A DNA stretch of 64,000 bases, taken from Thalassomonas haliotis (GTDB taxonomy: Bacteria > Pseudomonadota > Gammaproteobacteria > Enterobacterales > Alteromonadaceae). Shown here piece after piece: positions 28,338 through 36,039 of this stretch. The notes under the pieces are model-generated. The model ran no database searches and had not been told where the DNA came from. It saw only the letters and a program-made list of their open reading frames with translations. Location of the stretch: NCBI RefSeq assembly GCF_028657945.1, contig NZ_CP059693.1:3410001-3474000 (forward strand), read 5' to 3'. The position numbers and the translations under genes were made by a program. Every line of letters begins with the position of its first letter. Position 1 is the stretch's first letter.

Positions 28338-28374
28338 ACCGGCAGACAAAACCCTCAGGAGGCTGTTAGCCGGT
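28338..28374 (+). terminator. Probable terminator of the eCIS operon
   Basis: Starting two bases after the cargo stop, ACCGGC (28338-28343) pairs with GCCGGT (28369-28374), with inner pairs ACA/TGT and CCT/AGG, then a T-rich run (ATTTTCTCTTTT). It would end transcription of the eCIS genes before the accessory region. Confidence 0.55.
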
Positions 28375-28419
28375 ATTTTCTCTTTTCACCCTCACTAACT
28401 TTGCCGTGCTTGCAGCAGC

Positions 28420-28764
28420 TCAGTGTGACAGCATATAAAATTCTTTTTCATCACTTCCCACTCCGGCACAAGTCACTGTTTTAGTGAATTCCTTTTCAGT
28501 GATCTTTACCCCATCTTTATTGATAATCAGCGCTTTTATGGTAGAGCCACAGTCATCGCGCTGCATCGTTAACGGATACTCAGGGCTTTCAGGTAAAGAG
28601 TTACCGACAATGAGAGCAACATGAGCATCAATATCTTTATAATATTTAGTCCGTATTTAACAACATGTTCAACCCCATTGTCTTCAACGCTTCATGTTTT
28701 TCAGTAGATGCACACCCAAAACCGAAAAAAAGGCGAACACAAAAGAAATGAATAACTTAATCAT
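28420..28764 (-). pseudogene. Frameshifted lipoprotein gene, likely Tae4-type immunity remnant
   Basis: On the minus strand an ATG at 28764 with GGGAGGT upstream starts MIKLFISFVFAFF; a run of T then breaks the frame. One frame over, the sequence continues FFGFGCASTEKHEALKTMGL, a lipobox (GFGCAS) expected of an exported lipoprotein. A second break falls near TAA in NMLLNTD, and a third frame resumes as KDIDAHVALIVGNSLPESPEYP and runs to TGA 28420-28422 with C residues in DDCGST and TVTCAG. So at least two frameshifts divide one ~115-residue protein. Its ATG overlaps the stop of an amidase-effector remnant (TAATG), the layout of an effector-immunity pair. Sequencing error cannot be excluded. 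Confidence 0.6.
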
Positions 28765-28889
28765 TATGCTACCTCCCAAAAGTAAACTTCTTGAGCAACA
28801 TTAAAGTATTCAGGTGTACCTAGTATCATGCTAGAGCCATTCCATAAATCAATATGATCACCTTGATTTCCTGCTCCCCAAAAATTGAC
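28764..28889 (-). pseudogene. 3' remnant of a Tae4-like amidase effector gene
   Basis: The last 41 codons of a gene on the minus strand: VNFWGAGNQGDHIDLWNGSS, then ILGTPEYF, and a final EVYFWEVA before TAA 28764-28766. The GDHIDLWNG segment with an aromatic FWE ending matches the C-terminal part of type VI amidase effector 4 (Tae4), whose histidine in this motif belongs to the NlpC/P60-like Cys-His catalytic pair. Upstream the frame is closed by a TAA and no N-terminal half or catalytic cysteine could be found before the next gene, so the gene is truncated or frameshifted. Tae4 enzymes cut the gamma-D-glutamyl-mDAP bond of peptidoglycan. The frameshifted lipoprotein follows with a one-base overlap. 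Confidence 0.6.
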
Positions 28890-28980
28890 TTATACCGACC
28901 ACGTTCTATTTGTCGGTGTCCGGTTTTGTTGCTCCTTGATTTAAGCAACGCCCGCAGTATGCTTTTGTCAGAAAAGCGCT

Positions 28981-29508
28981 CTATTCTGTTTCGACTTTGT
29001 AGTTATCCATTAATACTAAGTACTTACCAGATTCAGTAAACTTCATACTTATCGAAACCAGAACATCTTCATCTGTCGATCTTGCATTCTGATCGAGCTT
29101 GACTCCAGCCGCAAACCCTCCCTTGATAGGATTCGTGTTCCTAATTAAATGCTGCAAATTTTTAAAATCGTCAATTGCTTCTTGGGTTAATTTAAGCGTG
29201 AAAACATCTAAGCTCGGCGTGTCGGCAAAGAGTCCTTTTTTCCCAGCCAAAGTATCTACGCTAATCTCTTTCAGTACCAGATTGCTCTTAAAATCACCTT
29301 TTTGATTTGTTATGACCGCACTAATATCAGCCTGTTCCGGTTGAAAATGAATTGAGCTGTTAATAGTCAATTTAATACGAAGTTTACTTGGATCAATATC
29401 TAGAAAGCTTTGCTCATCAAAATGGGATGCCGCTATCATAGTGGATAAAGGAACGCTGGCACATCCTGTTAATATGCAAAACAAGAATACCAGAACCGCT
29501 CTCAACAT
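28981..29508 (-). CDS. Lipoprotein of unknown function
   Basis: A 175-residue lipoprotein. The start at 29508 is chosen because AAGGGGG precedes it and because it begins a clear lipoprotein signal, MLRAVLVFLFCILTGCAS, with lipidation at the cysteine of LTGC; an in-frame start 90 bases upstream would bury it. The mature part reads as alternating beta strands and short helices (LRIKLTINSSIHFQPEQADIS, LKEISVDTLAGKK, LTQEAIDDFKNLQHLI). I recognise no family. It is a monocistronic unit among effector and immunity remnants, so an immunity-type role is possible but unsupported. AT-richer than the eCIS genes, in line with acquisition. Confidence 0.7.
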   Translation of the reverse strand: MLRAVLVFLFCILTGCASVPLSTMIAASHFDEQSFLDIDPSKLRIKLTINSSIHFQPEQADISAVITNQKGDFKSNLVLKEISVDTLAGKKGLFADTPSLDVFTLKLTQEAIDDFKNLQHLIRNTNPIKGGFAAGVKLDQNARSTDEDVLVSISMKFTESGKYLVLMDNYKVETE

Positions 29509-29711
29509 ATTGACCCCCTTATGTGGTTTCCTAAGACTTGGTGCAGATATGCCGTAGGCGACACCTGAAAAAATTGTGGGCATATATGTCCAGCTCACGC
29601 TTGCTTTGGTTAAATACCTTGCTTTCCTAGCTAATCACTATAACCTGTAGGTTTTCGTTTTGTCATTTATCCTTGATAGCTGGCTGAGCGCTCAATCATT
29701 GAGGCGGCCAA

Positions 29712-30368
29712 ATGACAAACCTGCGCTTATGTTACCAAACCATTGAGTTTGGAAAAACAGATATTCATCTTTGCACGCTTCGGAATAAGCAAGAATTTCA
29801 CGACCCTGAAGGCATTGCTAAAGCATTGGGAATTTCTTCAGCTGCATGGCCTGTTTTTGGCATTGTTTGGCCATCAAGCTTGGTTCTGGCACACCATATT
29901 TCTAACTATGACATCGGCTTTAAACGTGTTCTGGAAATTGGATGTGGTACGGCCCTCAGCAGTTTACTGCTCAATAAACGGCACGTGGATATTACGGCAA
30001 CTGATCACCATCCAGAAGTCGAGGCCTTTCTCACTAGAAACTCGGCGCTTAATGGAGACGCGCTTATTCCTTTTGAGAGAACGGGCTGGGGGGATAGCAA
30101 TGATAATTTAGGTCGCTTTGATTTAATAATTGGTAGTGATTTATTGTATGAGGACGAGCATATCGGATTACTTTCAAATTTCATTCGAGAGCACTCAAAC
30201 CCAGAATGCGAAGTGATAATTGTGGATCCTGGCCGAGGAAGAAAAAATAAGCTCGCAAAAAAACTGCTTGAACTTGGCTATATATCTACCTTTTCTAAAC
30301 CTGAAAATACAGATTATCTGGACAGTGATTTTAAAGGTTATATTCTAAATTTTGTGCGTACCGGATAG
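29712..30368 (+). CDS. SAM-dependent methyltransferase (METTL21/family-16-like)
   Basis: A 218-residue class I methyltransferase. Motif I is VLEIGCGTALSSLLL, followed by motif II-like ITATDHHPEVEAFL, and a DLIIGSDLLYE segment that corresponds to the (D/E)xxY element of protein lysine methyltransferases of the METTL21/family-16 type; VIIVDPGRG follows. The conserved FGIVWPSSLVLAHHI before motif I also fits that family. A protein substrate is therefore likely, but a small molecule cannot be ruled out. It stands alone with a GGCGGC-type weak leader, and an attC-like inverted repeat begins 63 bp after the stop, so the gene may have arrived as a cassette. Codon use is AT-richer than the eCIS genes. 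Confidence 0.75.
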   Translation: MTNLRLCYQTIEFGKTDIHLCTLRNKQEFHDPEGIAKALGISSAAWPVFGIVWPSSLVLAHHISNYDIGFKRVLEIGCGTALSSLLLNKRHVDITATDHHPEVEAFLTRNSALNGDALIPFERTGWGDSNDNLGRFDLIIGSDLLYEDEHIGLLSNFIREHSNPECEVIIVDPGRGRKNKLAKKLLELGYISTFSKPENTDYLDSDFKGYILNFVRTG

Positions 30369-30430
30369 GCATTTAACGCCGCCATAAAAAATTGTAGACA
30401 TATATGGTCACTCATTGTGGGTAACACTGG

Positions 30431-30520
30431 CAGCTAACGCCTGCCTTTGGAGATTTTAATGGCCGTTTAGGCGTGACGCGACTGGCAATTAAAATTCCGA
30501 CAACAGGCCCTTGTTAGCTG
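30431..30520. other. attC-like imperfect inverted repeat (90 bp)
   Basis: CAGCTAAC (30431-30438) pairs exactly with GTTAGCTG (30513-30520). Inside, GCCTG pairs with CAGGC (offset by CCTT on one arm) and the AT-rich arms GATTTTAAT and ATTAAAAT pair around a loop near 30461-30484. Length, terminal GCTAAC/GTTAGC cores and asymmetric bulges resemble integron attC recombination sites. It follows the methyltransferase stop by 63 bp. No integrase gene or second clear attC was found, so it would be an isolated cassette end. A miniature transposable element is an alternative. Confidence 0.42.
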
Positions 30521-30524
30521 TTTA

Positions 30525-30775
30525 TTAAAGCTCTACACCAAAATCATTTTTGGCTGAAATTTTTAAAGAATTCATAATACCTTCAAGATCTTGTAATCAA
30601 GCTCTTCTAACACACCTAAATACTTTTTAATGGCATAATCCAAATAAGTAGCATACTCATTTCCGGTTAATTCAAATAAAAGTGGAATAACTAAGCCTTC
30701 TTAGTAATTGCCTCTTGTAAAAACTTGCAATTTGACGCATTTAAACCTGTAACCCGTTACCGTGTAAATACACAA
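30525..30775 (-). pseudogene. Degraded reading frame of unknown family
   Basis: On the minus strand a protein-like stretch reads KCVKLQVFTRGNY, an in-frame TAA (30701-30703), then EGLVIPLLFELTGNEYATYL, DYAIKKYLGVLEELDY, a one-base shift near 30590, and LEGIMNSLKISAKNDFGVEL to TAA 30525-30527. Joined, it gives ~80 residues of plausible alpha-helical protein. The 5' boundary is approximate. I do not recognise the family. It lies between the attC-like repeat and the SymE-like gene and is best read as the decayed tail of an acquired gene. Confidence 0.4.
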
Positions 30776-30950
30776 AGGAACAATCACGAACAGCCAAAAG
30801 TTACCATAGTGCCAATTTCCCCGCGTTCAAGCTAGAAGCGCACCAGTTTATATCCGGCACTAAGAAATGCGAAAATTGTAAGTGATCTCGCATGAATAAA
30901 TTCGGGCCTGGCTCACCAGACAACCATTGTTTTTTAATAGCGGCAATATA

Positions 30951-30984
30951 AAACAACTGCGCCTGCCAACAGGCGCAGTTGTTT
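30951..30984 (-). terminator. Strong intrinsic terminator of the SymE-like gene
   Basis: AAACAACTGCGCCTG (30951-30965) and CAGGCGCAGTTGTTT (30970-30984) form a perfect 15-bp stem with a 4-base loop. On the minus strand it is followed by TTTTATATT. It starts just after the SymE-like stop at 30991. Confidence 0.85.
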
Positions 30985-30990
30985 AGCCTG

Positions 30991-31302
30991 TTATTGCTTT
31001 GTTTCCACCTCAGTTGCTTGTTGTAGACTGGTTTGATTTTCCGCTGCTAGTTTAGGGGTGATAAGTACTTCGCCCAGGTTGATGGTCACACAAACTTTTT
31101 GCCCGATAGAGAAGCCGGCCTTTTTCAGCCATTTTCCCTTGAGAATAATACAAGGTTCAAGATTAACAGGTACATAGTTAATGCCTGTGCCGCGGATTTT
31201 CACTGCCGAGTCGCAAATGGTTTCCTGTATGGTTAGCTTTCGGTAGCGGGGATATTTTACTTTTGCCGAGACCGAGTCTGGCGTATGATGATATTCAGCC
31301 AT
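30991..31302 (-). CDS. SymE-like type I toxin (AbrB-fold)
   Basis: A 103-residue protein. The middle section PRYRKLTIQE followed by PCIILKGKWLKKAGFSIGQKVCVTINLGEVLITPK carries the SymE family signature (RYRKLxV, IxLKGxWLxxAGF, GxVITP), an AbrB-like swapped-hairpin fold. SymE in E. coli is an SOS-induced toxin that condenses nucleic acid and is checked by the antisense RNA SymR. Here the ATG at 31302 has an AGAGGT ribosome binding site in a ~90-nt leader that contains a stable hairpin, so antisense control is plausible. No LexA box was seen. The C-terminal ~20 residues are extra. Single gene ending in a strong terminator. Confidence 0.78.
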   Translation of the reverse strand: MAEYHHTPDSVSAKVKYPRYRKLTIQETICDSAVKIRGTGINYVPVNLEPCIILKGKWLKKAGFSIGQKVCVTINLGEVLITPKLAAENQTSLQQATEVETKQ

Positions 31303-31936
31303 AATGGATACCTCTATTATCTGTTTTGGTTAGCTATCTCTGAGTGTTGCTGCACTCAGGGGTAGCGCTTATTGTTTGCTCTTTATTCACTCGTTAAGGG
31401 CTGGGGTTAAACACCTCCTTTGGTTGAAATCCACTATTAATATATAGTAAAAAATGCAGGATAAATCCATGTAAAAGGTGCTTTTTTTGGTTAAATATTT
31501 GCTACTTTTAAGATGTAGAAAGGTTAAAAACAACCAAAGCTAAATAACCAAACAAAATAACAGCCAATCCATTGATATTTAAATGTTAATAATTACAAAA
31601 AATATTATTTCAATATAGCGTTTGTTCGAGGAGGAAAGGACCGGGCTTTAATATTGTCGATTAAAAACGGCTAACGTTAAATGAGGCTTTAGTTGCTTAC
31701 TAAAAAGCTCAGTCGCTAAATTATTAAATTAAAACAAATGAACTGACCACAACACTTGGAAATACTGTAAATTGAAAAAGGGGAAAACTGGTGGACTATA
31801 ACTAAGCAGATAGAAACCACTTAACCCACATATGGAGCAATGCTGCACTCCTAAATCCATGTTTCATAAATAGTTTTAAAGATATCTGGCACTCAAGCAT
31901 AATGCGTTCAGGAGCGTTTTCCATTAGCTAAATAAA
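31303..31936. other. Intergenic region: SymE leader and unassigned AT-rich DNA
   Basis: The first ~70 bp hold the SymE-like leader. CTGAGTG (31340-31346) and CACTCAG (31353-31359) form a hairpin, extended imperfectly by TAGC/GCTA on the flanks, with TTATTGTTTGCTCTTTATT after it on the + strand; this could end an antisense RNA. A weak + strand promoter-like pair (TTGCCG 31263-31268, TATGAT 31284-31289) lies in the gene start. The rest is AT-rich with no credible reading frame; an isolated GAGGAGGAAAGGA near 31630 has no start codon after it. Confidence 0.35.
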
Positions 31937-31967
31937 ACCCGGCATCAGTACATCACTGAAACCGGGT
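31937..31967 (-). terminator. Terminator of the LRR lipoprotein gene
   Basis: ACCCGG (31937-31942) pairs with CCGGGT (31962-31967), with inner TCAGT/ACTGA pairing. On the minus strand TTTTATTT follows. It lies ~50 bp after the stop of the leucine-rich-repeat gene. Confidence 0.75.
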
Positions 31968-32018
31968 GGTATTGTTAACGGGCAAAAGCCAAATGAGTGG
32001 CGGTTAACCTATCGGGGT

Positions 32019-33755
32019 TTACTCGCCATCTTCAAGTAAACAGTCAGTCACCTGATCGGCGCTAATCGCAGGCTGCTGCTTGATATAATTTGTCGACATA
32101 CAGGCGGTATAATAACTGAAATAACTGCGCAGCTGCTCTGCTGTCGGCACTTGATTGGCCTTAACCCTTAAATGATGAAAGGACTTTTTGCGGCAGCTGT
32201 CTTTATAAGTTGTCAAGCTGGCAACACAGGTTTGTTGGGACTGAAAATCCAGACAGCCCCTGAACTTGGCATCGGCACACATGGTTTGCTCGCCATTAAG
32301 TACTAACTGATGCATCAGCAGCGCCTGGCGGGTGTCCTCATCTCTTTCTTCCTCGGCTTTGTTCGGATCGATCAATAAATAAGACCTGCTGGCAATTACA
32401 CTGTCGCGGTATAAAATATCAAGCTTCCAGCGCCCTTCCGCCAACTCATAATCTTCGCCGAAATACCACCATGCCAGGTTGGTGTTGTTTTTAAACATGG
32501 TATCCGTCCATTGCGACTCAGAGAATTTATGGTTGTTTTTGGGATTGGTCAGTTCAGGGTGTGTCATACGTATGGTGATTGGAAACTGCACCTGGTTGCT
32601 TAACCGCCCGGCATCTTTAGGCACATCTACACCGTAAGTAAAACCGATATACTGGCCCAGCTTTGGTTTTACCAGCAACCCGGGAGTCACTTTCTGCCCT
32701 GCTCCCTGCTTAATAATCAATCCGGATTCGAGAATATTCACCCTGGGGGCAAACAACTGCTCGATACCCTTATCTTCTTCACTGCTGCCAGCTTCAGACA
32801 ACGCGTAAGGCGTGCCTTCTATAGACAAGGTAGTGATCTGCTCATCTGCCGGTAACCTTAGTCGACCTAACGGGTTATTAAAGGCAACAAGCTTAGACAG
32901 CCCGGGCGCCTCCGTCAGATCAAGCGATACCAGCTGGTTGTTATTCAGCTCAAGTGTCTCAAGTGATGGCTTATCACCCAAATCAATTGTGCTTAGCCGG
33001 TTATAATCCCCTTTTAACGACACAAGCTCAGTTAAGCCGCTGACATCCAGTTCAGTCAAATGGTTATTGCGCACGTTTAACCGGGTGATCTCAGGGTTAT
33101 TGCTAAAATCTATCCCTTCAAGCCGGTTGCCGCCAAGAAAAACCAACTTAAGCGCCGGGTTGGCACTTAAGTCTAGCTTGGCTAAGGTGCCGGTACTCAG
33201 GTTTAACATACTCAAGTGCGGGTTGTGCGACAAATCCAGCGCCGTTAATTTATGCCTGCTTAAACCTAAATCTTCCAACTGTTCCAGCTTGGTGACGTCA
33301 ATTTGGCTTAACGGGATCTTATAGGCATATAGACGCTTCAAGGCTTTATTTTCGCTGACATCAAGTATGTTAAGCGGGTTTTCGCTGACATTAAGCATAG
33401 TCAGCCCGGTATTGCGGCTTAAATCAATCGAGGCTATTTTGTTTTTCCCCAGCACCAAACGGGTAAGCTTGGGGTTATTGCGGATGTCTATCGCCTTAAG
33501 TTGATTATTATATAAATTTAACTGTTCAAGCTCAGGCATATATTTTATTTCGTCAACCGAAATAATACCTTTATTGGCACATTCAAGTTCCTGTATTTCT
33601 GCCAACCTGGGCTGATTGGCTTTTTTAACACAAGCGGCAAAACTGGCATCTTTAAAAGCCAACTCGTCCACAGTTTCAGGGGCTATCAAGGCACAACTGC
33701 TTACCGTTGCCAACAAACTCGTGACCAGGGAAAGTTTTACTTTTCTATACGACAT
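32019..33755 (-). CDS. Leucine-rich-repeat lipoprotein
   Basis: A 578-residue surface or periplasmic protein. The start at 33755 gives a lipoprotein signal (MSYRKVKLSLVTSLLATVSSCAL, cysteine at SSC); an in-frame ATG 48 bases upstream is less likely. Residues ~80-310 are about ten leucine-rich repeats of ~21-23 residues with the pattern LxxLxLxxNxLxxIDLSxN, like the internalin/LRR_4 type. The C-terminal half (~330-578) has beta-rich segments and a cysteine-rich end (TMCADAKFRGCLDF, TCVASLTTYKDSCRKK), probably disulfide bonded. LRR arrays commonly bind protein ligands; no ligand can be named. Monocistronic with its own terminator. Confidence 0.82.
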   Translation of the reverse strand: MSYRKVKLSLVTSLLATVSSCALIAPETVDELAFKDASFAACVKKANQPRLAEIQELECANKGIISVDEIKYMPELEQLNLYNNQLKAIDIRNNPKLTRLVLGKNKIASIDLSRNTGLTMLNVSENPLNILDVSENKALKRLYAYKIPLSQIDVTKLEQLEDLGLSRHKLTALDLSHNPHLSMLNLSTGTLAKLDLSANPALKLVFLGGNRLEGIDFSNNPEITRLNVRNNHLTELDVSGLTELVSLKGDYNRLSTIDLGDKPSLETLELNNNQLVSLDLTEAPGLSKLVAFNNPLGRLRLPADEQITTLSIEGTPYALSEAGSSEEDKGIEQLFAPRVNILESGLIIKQGAGQKVTPGLLVKPKLGQYIGFTYGVDVPKDAGRLSNQVQFPITIRMTHPELTNPKNNHKFSESQWTDTMFKNNTNLAWWYFGEDYELAEGRWKLDILYRDSVIASRSYLLIDPNKAEEERDEDTRQALLMHQLVLNGEQTMCADAKFRGCLDFQSQQTCVASLTTYKDSCRKKSFHHLRVKANQVPTAEQLRSYFSYYTACMSTNYIKQQPAISADQVTDCLLEDGE

Positions 33756-34382
33756 TGCGATTTCTCTATATGAAAACAAGCATATTGCTTTAATTAACTG
33801 CATTTAAAATGCGATGGAAAAAATGTAGAAAATTACGAAGCCATTCGTAAAAATCGAAGAATATCAGTCGCTCAGCTTGAAGTAAACGGCAAGAAGCACA
33901 TTTAATTAACATTTTCATAACCAAAAGCCCGGGTGTTGTTATTTTGTTCAATATTCAATTAAATTAGTCACTTAGCTGATATGAAACAACAACTGATTAT
34001 TGAAGGCATGTTAGAGTGGCAAAATTTTGCTCCCTGAATGAATTGATTTAGCCCATTTGCAGGCAAAGGGTAAAAATGATCAAAGGTTATCCAGGCTAAA
34101 CTGAACACTTCAACCATATTTCAGATAGGTTATCCATACTTGATTTGAACATTTAAAACACTTATGTCGATTAAGCCAGCACTTGATGAGATCGAAATCT
34201 CCTCATTGTGCTCATTAAGCCACAGCCTTAGGCATATCGCAGCTTCTGTCTGAAAAATCCGCTTAATCCTTATTGCCGGGTAGCATATTTTTTTAGCTGG
34301 AATAGGCAAGATCCTAAAGAGCCAATTATCTCCTTCCCCCTCAGTGCATGCATTTATTTTACAGGAGTCCTAAAAAACAATA
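33756..34382. other. Intergenic region with one imperfect hairpin
   Basis: No coding sequence is supported in this ~630-bp stretch. One notable structure is an imperfect inverted repeat at 34178-34212: AGCAC pairs with GTGCT, and TGATGAGAT with ATCTCCTCA around a CGAA tetraloop. It could be a terminator or a small structured RNA; nothing else marks it. The rest is AT-rich. Confidence 0.35.
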
Positions 34383-34442
34383 GTTGACATTTATCAACCA
34401 AAGCCGGTAATATTCACGCAAATCAAGTTGACAATTATCAAC
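34383..34442 (+). promoter_or_regulatory. Sigma-70 promoter with two MarR-type operators
   Basis: Two near-identical 16-bp palindromes, GTTGACATTTATCAAC (34383-34398) and GTTGACAATTATCAAC (34427-34442), are 44 bp apart, about four helical turns. The first contains TTGACA (34384-34389), a consensus -35, followed after 18 bp by TAATAT (34408-34413), a good -10. The second would sit near +14. Binding to either would block transcription of the SRPBCC gene at 34475. A third copy lies upstream of the MarR gene, which makes that protein the likely ligand-responsive repressor. Confidence 0.78.
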
Positions 34443-34474
34443 TATGTTATATTTCCAGCAGGTGGAGTGAAGTA

Positions 34475-34990
34475 ATGAAAATAACGAAACATGTTCTAAT
34501 ACAAAGGCATCCGGAGGATGTGTGGCATACCATTGCCGAACAATTTGACCAGGCCCATAAATGGATGGGAATAGTAGAAAATTCATATAAGGTTCCAGGC
34601 CAGTCTGCCGTCGATGGTGCGCCTGTGGCCGGTCGGGTATGTGAATTTACCAAGGACCCCAACGGGCTAAAAGCTGAAGAAAAAATATTGAGCTTCTCGC
34701 CAGAGCAGATGCGCTTTGATTTTGATGTTGTGCCCGTTAACGCACCTAAATTGTTTCCCGTAAAAAGAAACCTGGTCACCATGTCGGTCAGAAAAACCTC
34801 AAACTCACTTAGTGAAGTCACCTGGCTATCCCAAATTGAATTATCGCTTTTCGGTTATATTGTTTATCCCCTGCTAAAACGGGGGCTTTCAAAAAACTTT
34901 GCCGGAATTATGGAAGATTTGAAGCGCTATTTGGAAATCAACAATAAGGCTAAAGATGCCTCATTGGCTTGTTCACTTAAATTACAGTAA
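34475..34990 (+). CDS. SRPBCC-superfamily protein
   Basis: A 171-residue protein of the START/polyketide-cyclase-like (SRPBCC) superfamily: an N-terminal ITKHVLIQRHPEDVWHTIAEQFDQAHKWMGIVENSY strand-helix-helix, then GRVCEFTKDPNGLKAEEKILSFSP, a long beta sheet and a closing C-terminal helix (LLKRGLSKNFAGIMEDLKRYLE). Such folds enclose a hydrophobic cavity that binds lipids or aromatic ligands. ATG 34475 is preceded by AGGTGGAG at a slightly long spacing. It is the first gene of a two-gene unit under a promoter with two palindromic operators, so its ligand is probably linked to the signal sensed by the MarR protein. Confidence 0.75.
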   Translation: MKITKHVLIQRHPEDVWHTIAEQFDQAHKWMGIVENSYKVPGQSAVDGAPVAGRVCEFTKDPNGLKAEEKILSFSPEQMRFDFDVVPVNAPKLFPVKRNLVTMSVRKTSNSLSEVTWLSQIELSLFGYIVYPLLKRGLSKNFAGIMEDLKRYLEINNKAKDASLACSLKLQ

Positions 34991-35016
34991 AACCATTTAA
35001 TGACAGGATTATCGAT

Positions 35017-35406
35017 ATGTTACGCATTGCACAGTTGATTTCAATTTTGTTTGTTGGCGTTTTAAGTACTGCAGCCATCGCTGCTATTTTTTTCCCCGGC
35101 TCAGTAGGAGCAGCAAGCGGGTTTAACCCAACATCCGATTATGGACTCACCAATATTCGCACATTAGGCGCACCACTGTTAATGATGGCTGTCGTGACGG
35201 CTGTTGCTGCCTATTCACGGAAATGGCTGTTTTTATTGCCGGCAACACTATATTTTCTGTTTAACGGGCTGACACGTGTCATCTCGTTATTCAACGAACA
35301 ATATGATGAGGTAATGTTGCGCGGCCTGTTCCTTACCTTTGGCCTGTTTTTGCTCGCCACTTGGGTTTTAAAGATGTTTTATCAGGCAGAAAAAAGCACG
35401 GCCTGA
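35017..35406 (+). CDS. Four-helix membrane protein (DUF4345-like)
   Basis: A 129-residue membrane protein with four predicted spans (~5-30, ~50-70, ~73-92 and ~103-122). The segment FNPTSDYGLTNIRTLGAPLL and the later FNGLTRVISLF resemble small membrane proteins of the DUF4345 type. No catalytic motif is seen. It is 26 bp downstream of the SRPBCC gene and shares its MarR-type promoter. A transport or membrane-protective role in response to a lipophilic compound would fit, but is inference. Confidence 0.65.
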   Translation: MLRIAQLISILFVGVLSTAAIAAIFFPGSVGAASGFNPTSDYGLTNIRTLGAPLLMMAVVTAVAAYSRKWLFLLPATLYFLFNGLTRVISLFNEQYDEVMLRGLFLTFGLFLLATWVLKMFYQAEKSTA

Positions 35407-35417
35407 TAAGTGCTTTT

Positions 35418-35454
35418 GGGCTGCGTTAATGCCACTACCACTTTAACGCAGCCC
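35418..35454. terminator. Hairpin between convergent units
   Basis: GGGCTGCGTTAA (35418-35429) and TTAACGCAGCCC (35443-35454) form a perfect 12-bp stem with a 13-base loop. It lies between the convergent membrane-protein and MarR genes. No T run follows on either strand, so a terminator is likely but imperfect. Confidence 0.6.
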
Positions 35455-35515
35455 AGACAGGCTTGCAGGCTAAGGCTCTACTTGGCAGGCGGGCGTTTCG
35501 TTATTGACCCCCAGA

Positions 35516-35968
35516 TTATTTAACCGAACCTTCCTTATTTAACTCTCGTAAGTTATCCGAAAGGCGATCTGACACCCTAAAAAAAGCTGCTAAGTCCTTC
35601 TCTGGGATACCTGCGGTCAGCTGCTCTGAAAATACCGCTTCAATTTTTTCGATGGATTCAAAAAAGCCATAACCCTTATCTGTTAACTTTAACAGTTTAC
35701 TGCGTTTATCTGCAGGGTTCGGTTCACGCTTAACCAGCTCTATCGCGCAAAGCTCATCTATTAACCTTTTAACCTGACTCTTATCCCGATTTAAAGTCCT
35801 GGCAATATCCAACAAGGTAGAACCATCAGTACTCCATATTCGTCTCATAGCCCGCAATTGCATAGGCGCAGGCTTGAATGCTAATTGACCTAATTGGGGC
35901 GTGATTTGAGTGCCCAGATCGTAACTCAGACGAAAGGCAACTTCATGGACGGTACGTTTCCTTTTCAT
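35516..35968 (-). CDS. MarR-family transcriptional regulator
   Basis: A 150-residue winged-helix regulator. The helix-turn-helix is seen in TLLDIARTLNRDKSQVKRLIDELCAIELV, and the wing in KREPNPADKRSKLLKLTDKG (the DxRSKxLxLTxKG motif of MarR proteins). Flanking helices form the dimer interface. An excellent palindrome GTTGATAAATATCAAC lies 72 bp upstream of its ATG and two variants lie in the promoter of the convergent SRPBCC gene, so it probably represses both itself and that pair, releasing on ligand binding. The ligand is unknown; related proteins sense phenolic or lipophilic compounds. Confidence 0.88.
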   Translation of the reverse strand: MKRKRTVHEVAFRLSYDLGTQITPQLGQLAFKPAPMQLRAMRRIWSTDGSTLLDIARTLNRDKSQVKRLIDELCAIELVKREPNPADKRSKLLKLTDKGYGFFESIEKIEAVFSEQLTAGIPEKDLAAFFRVSDRLSDNLRELNKEGSVK

Positions 35969-36039
35969 AAATAAAGGTATTTCTTCTCTGCTTGCAAGAT
36001 AATGACGACTATAACATAAATCGAGACTCGATAGGTATC

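Noticed and set aside
28764-28889. Intact Tae4 effector gene in the gap
   Set aside because: The frame is closed upstream by a TAA and no catalytic cysteine segment was found, so only a 3' remnant is supported.
29577-30420. Similar CATATATG(G)TC...CTCA strings on both sides of the methyltransferase gene as element ends
   Set aside because: The match is short, AT-rich and needs gaps; it is not enough to define the boundaries of a mobile element.
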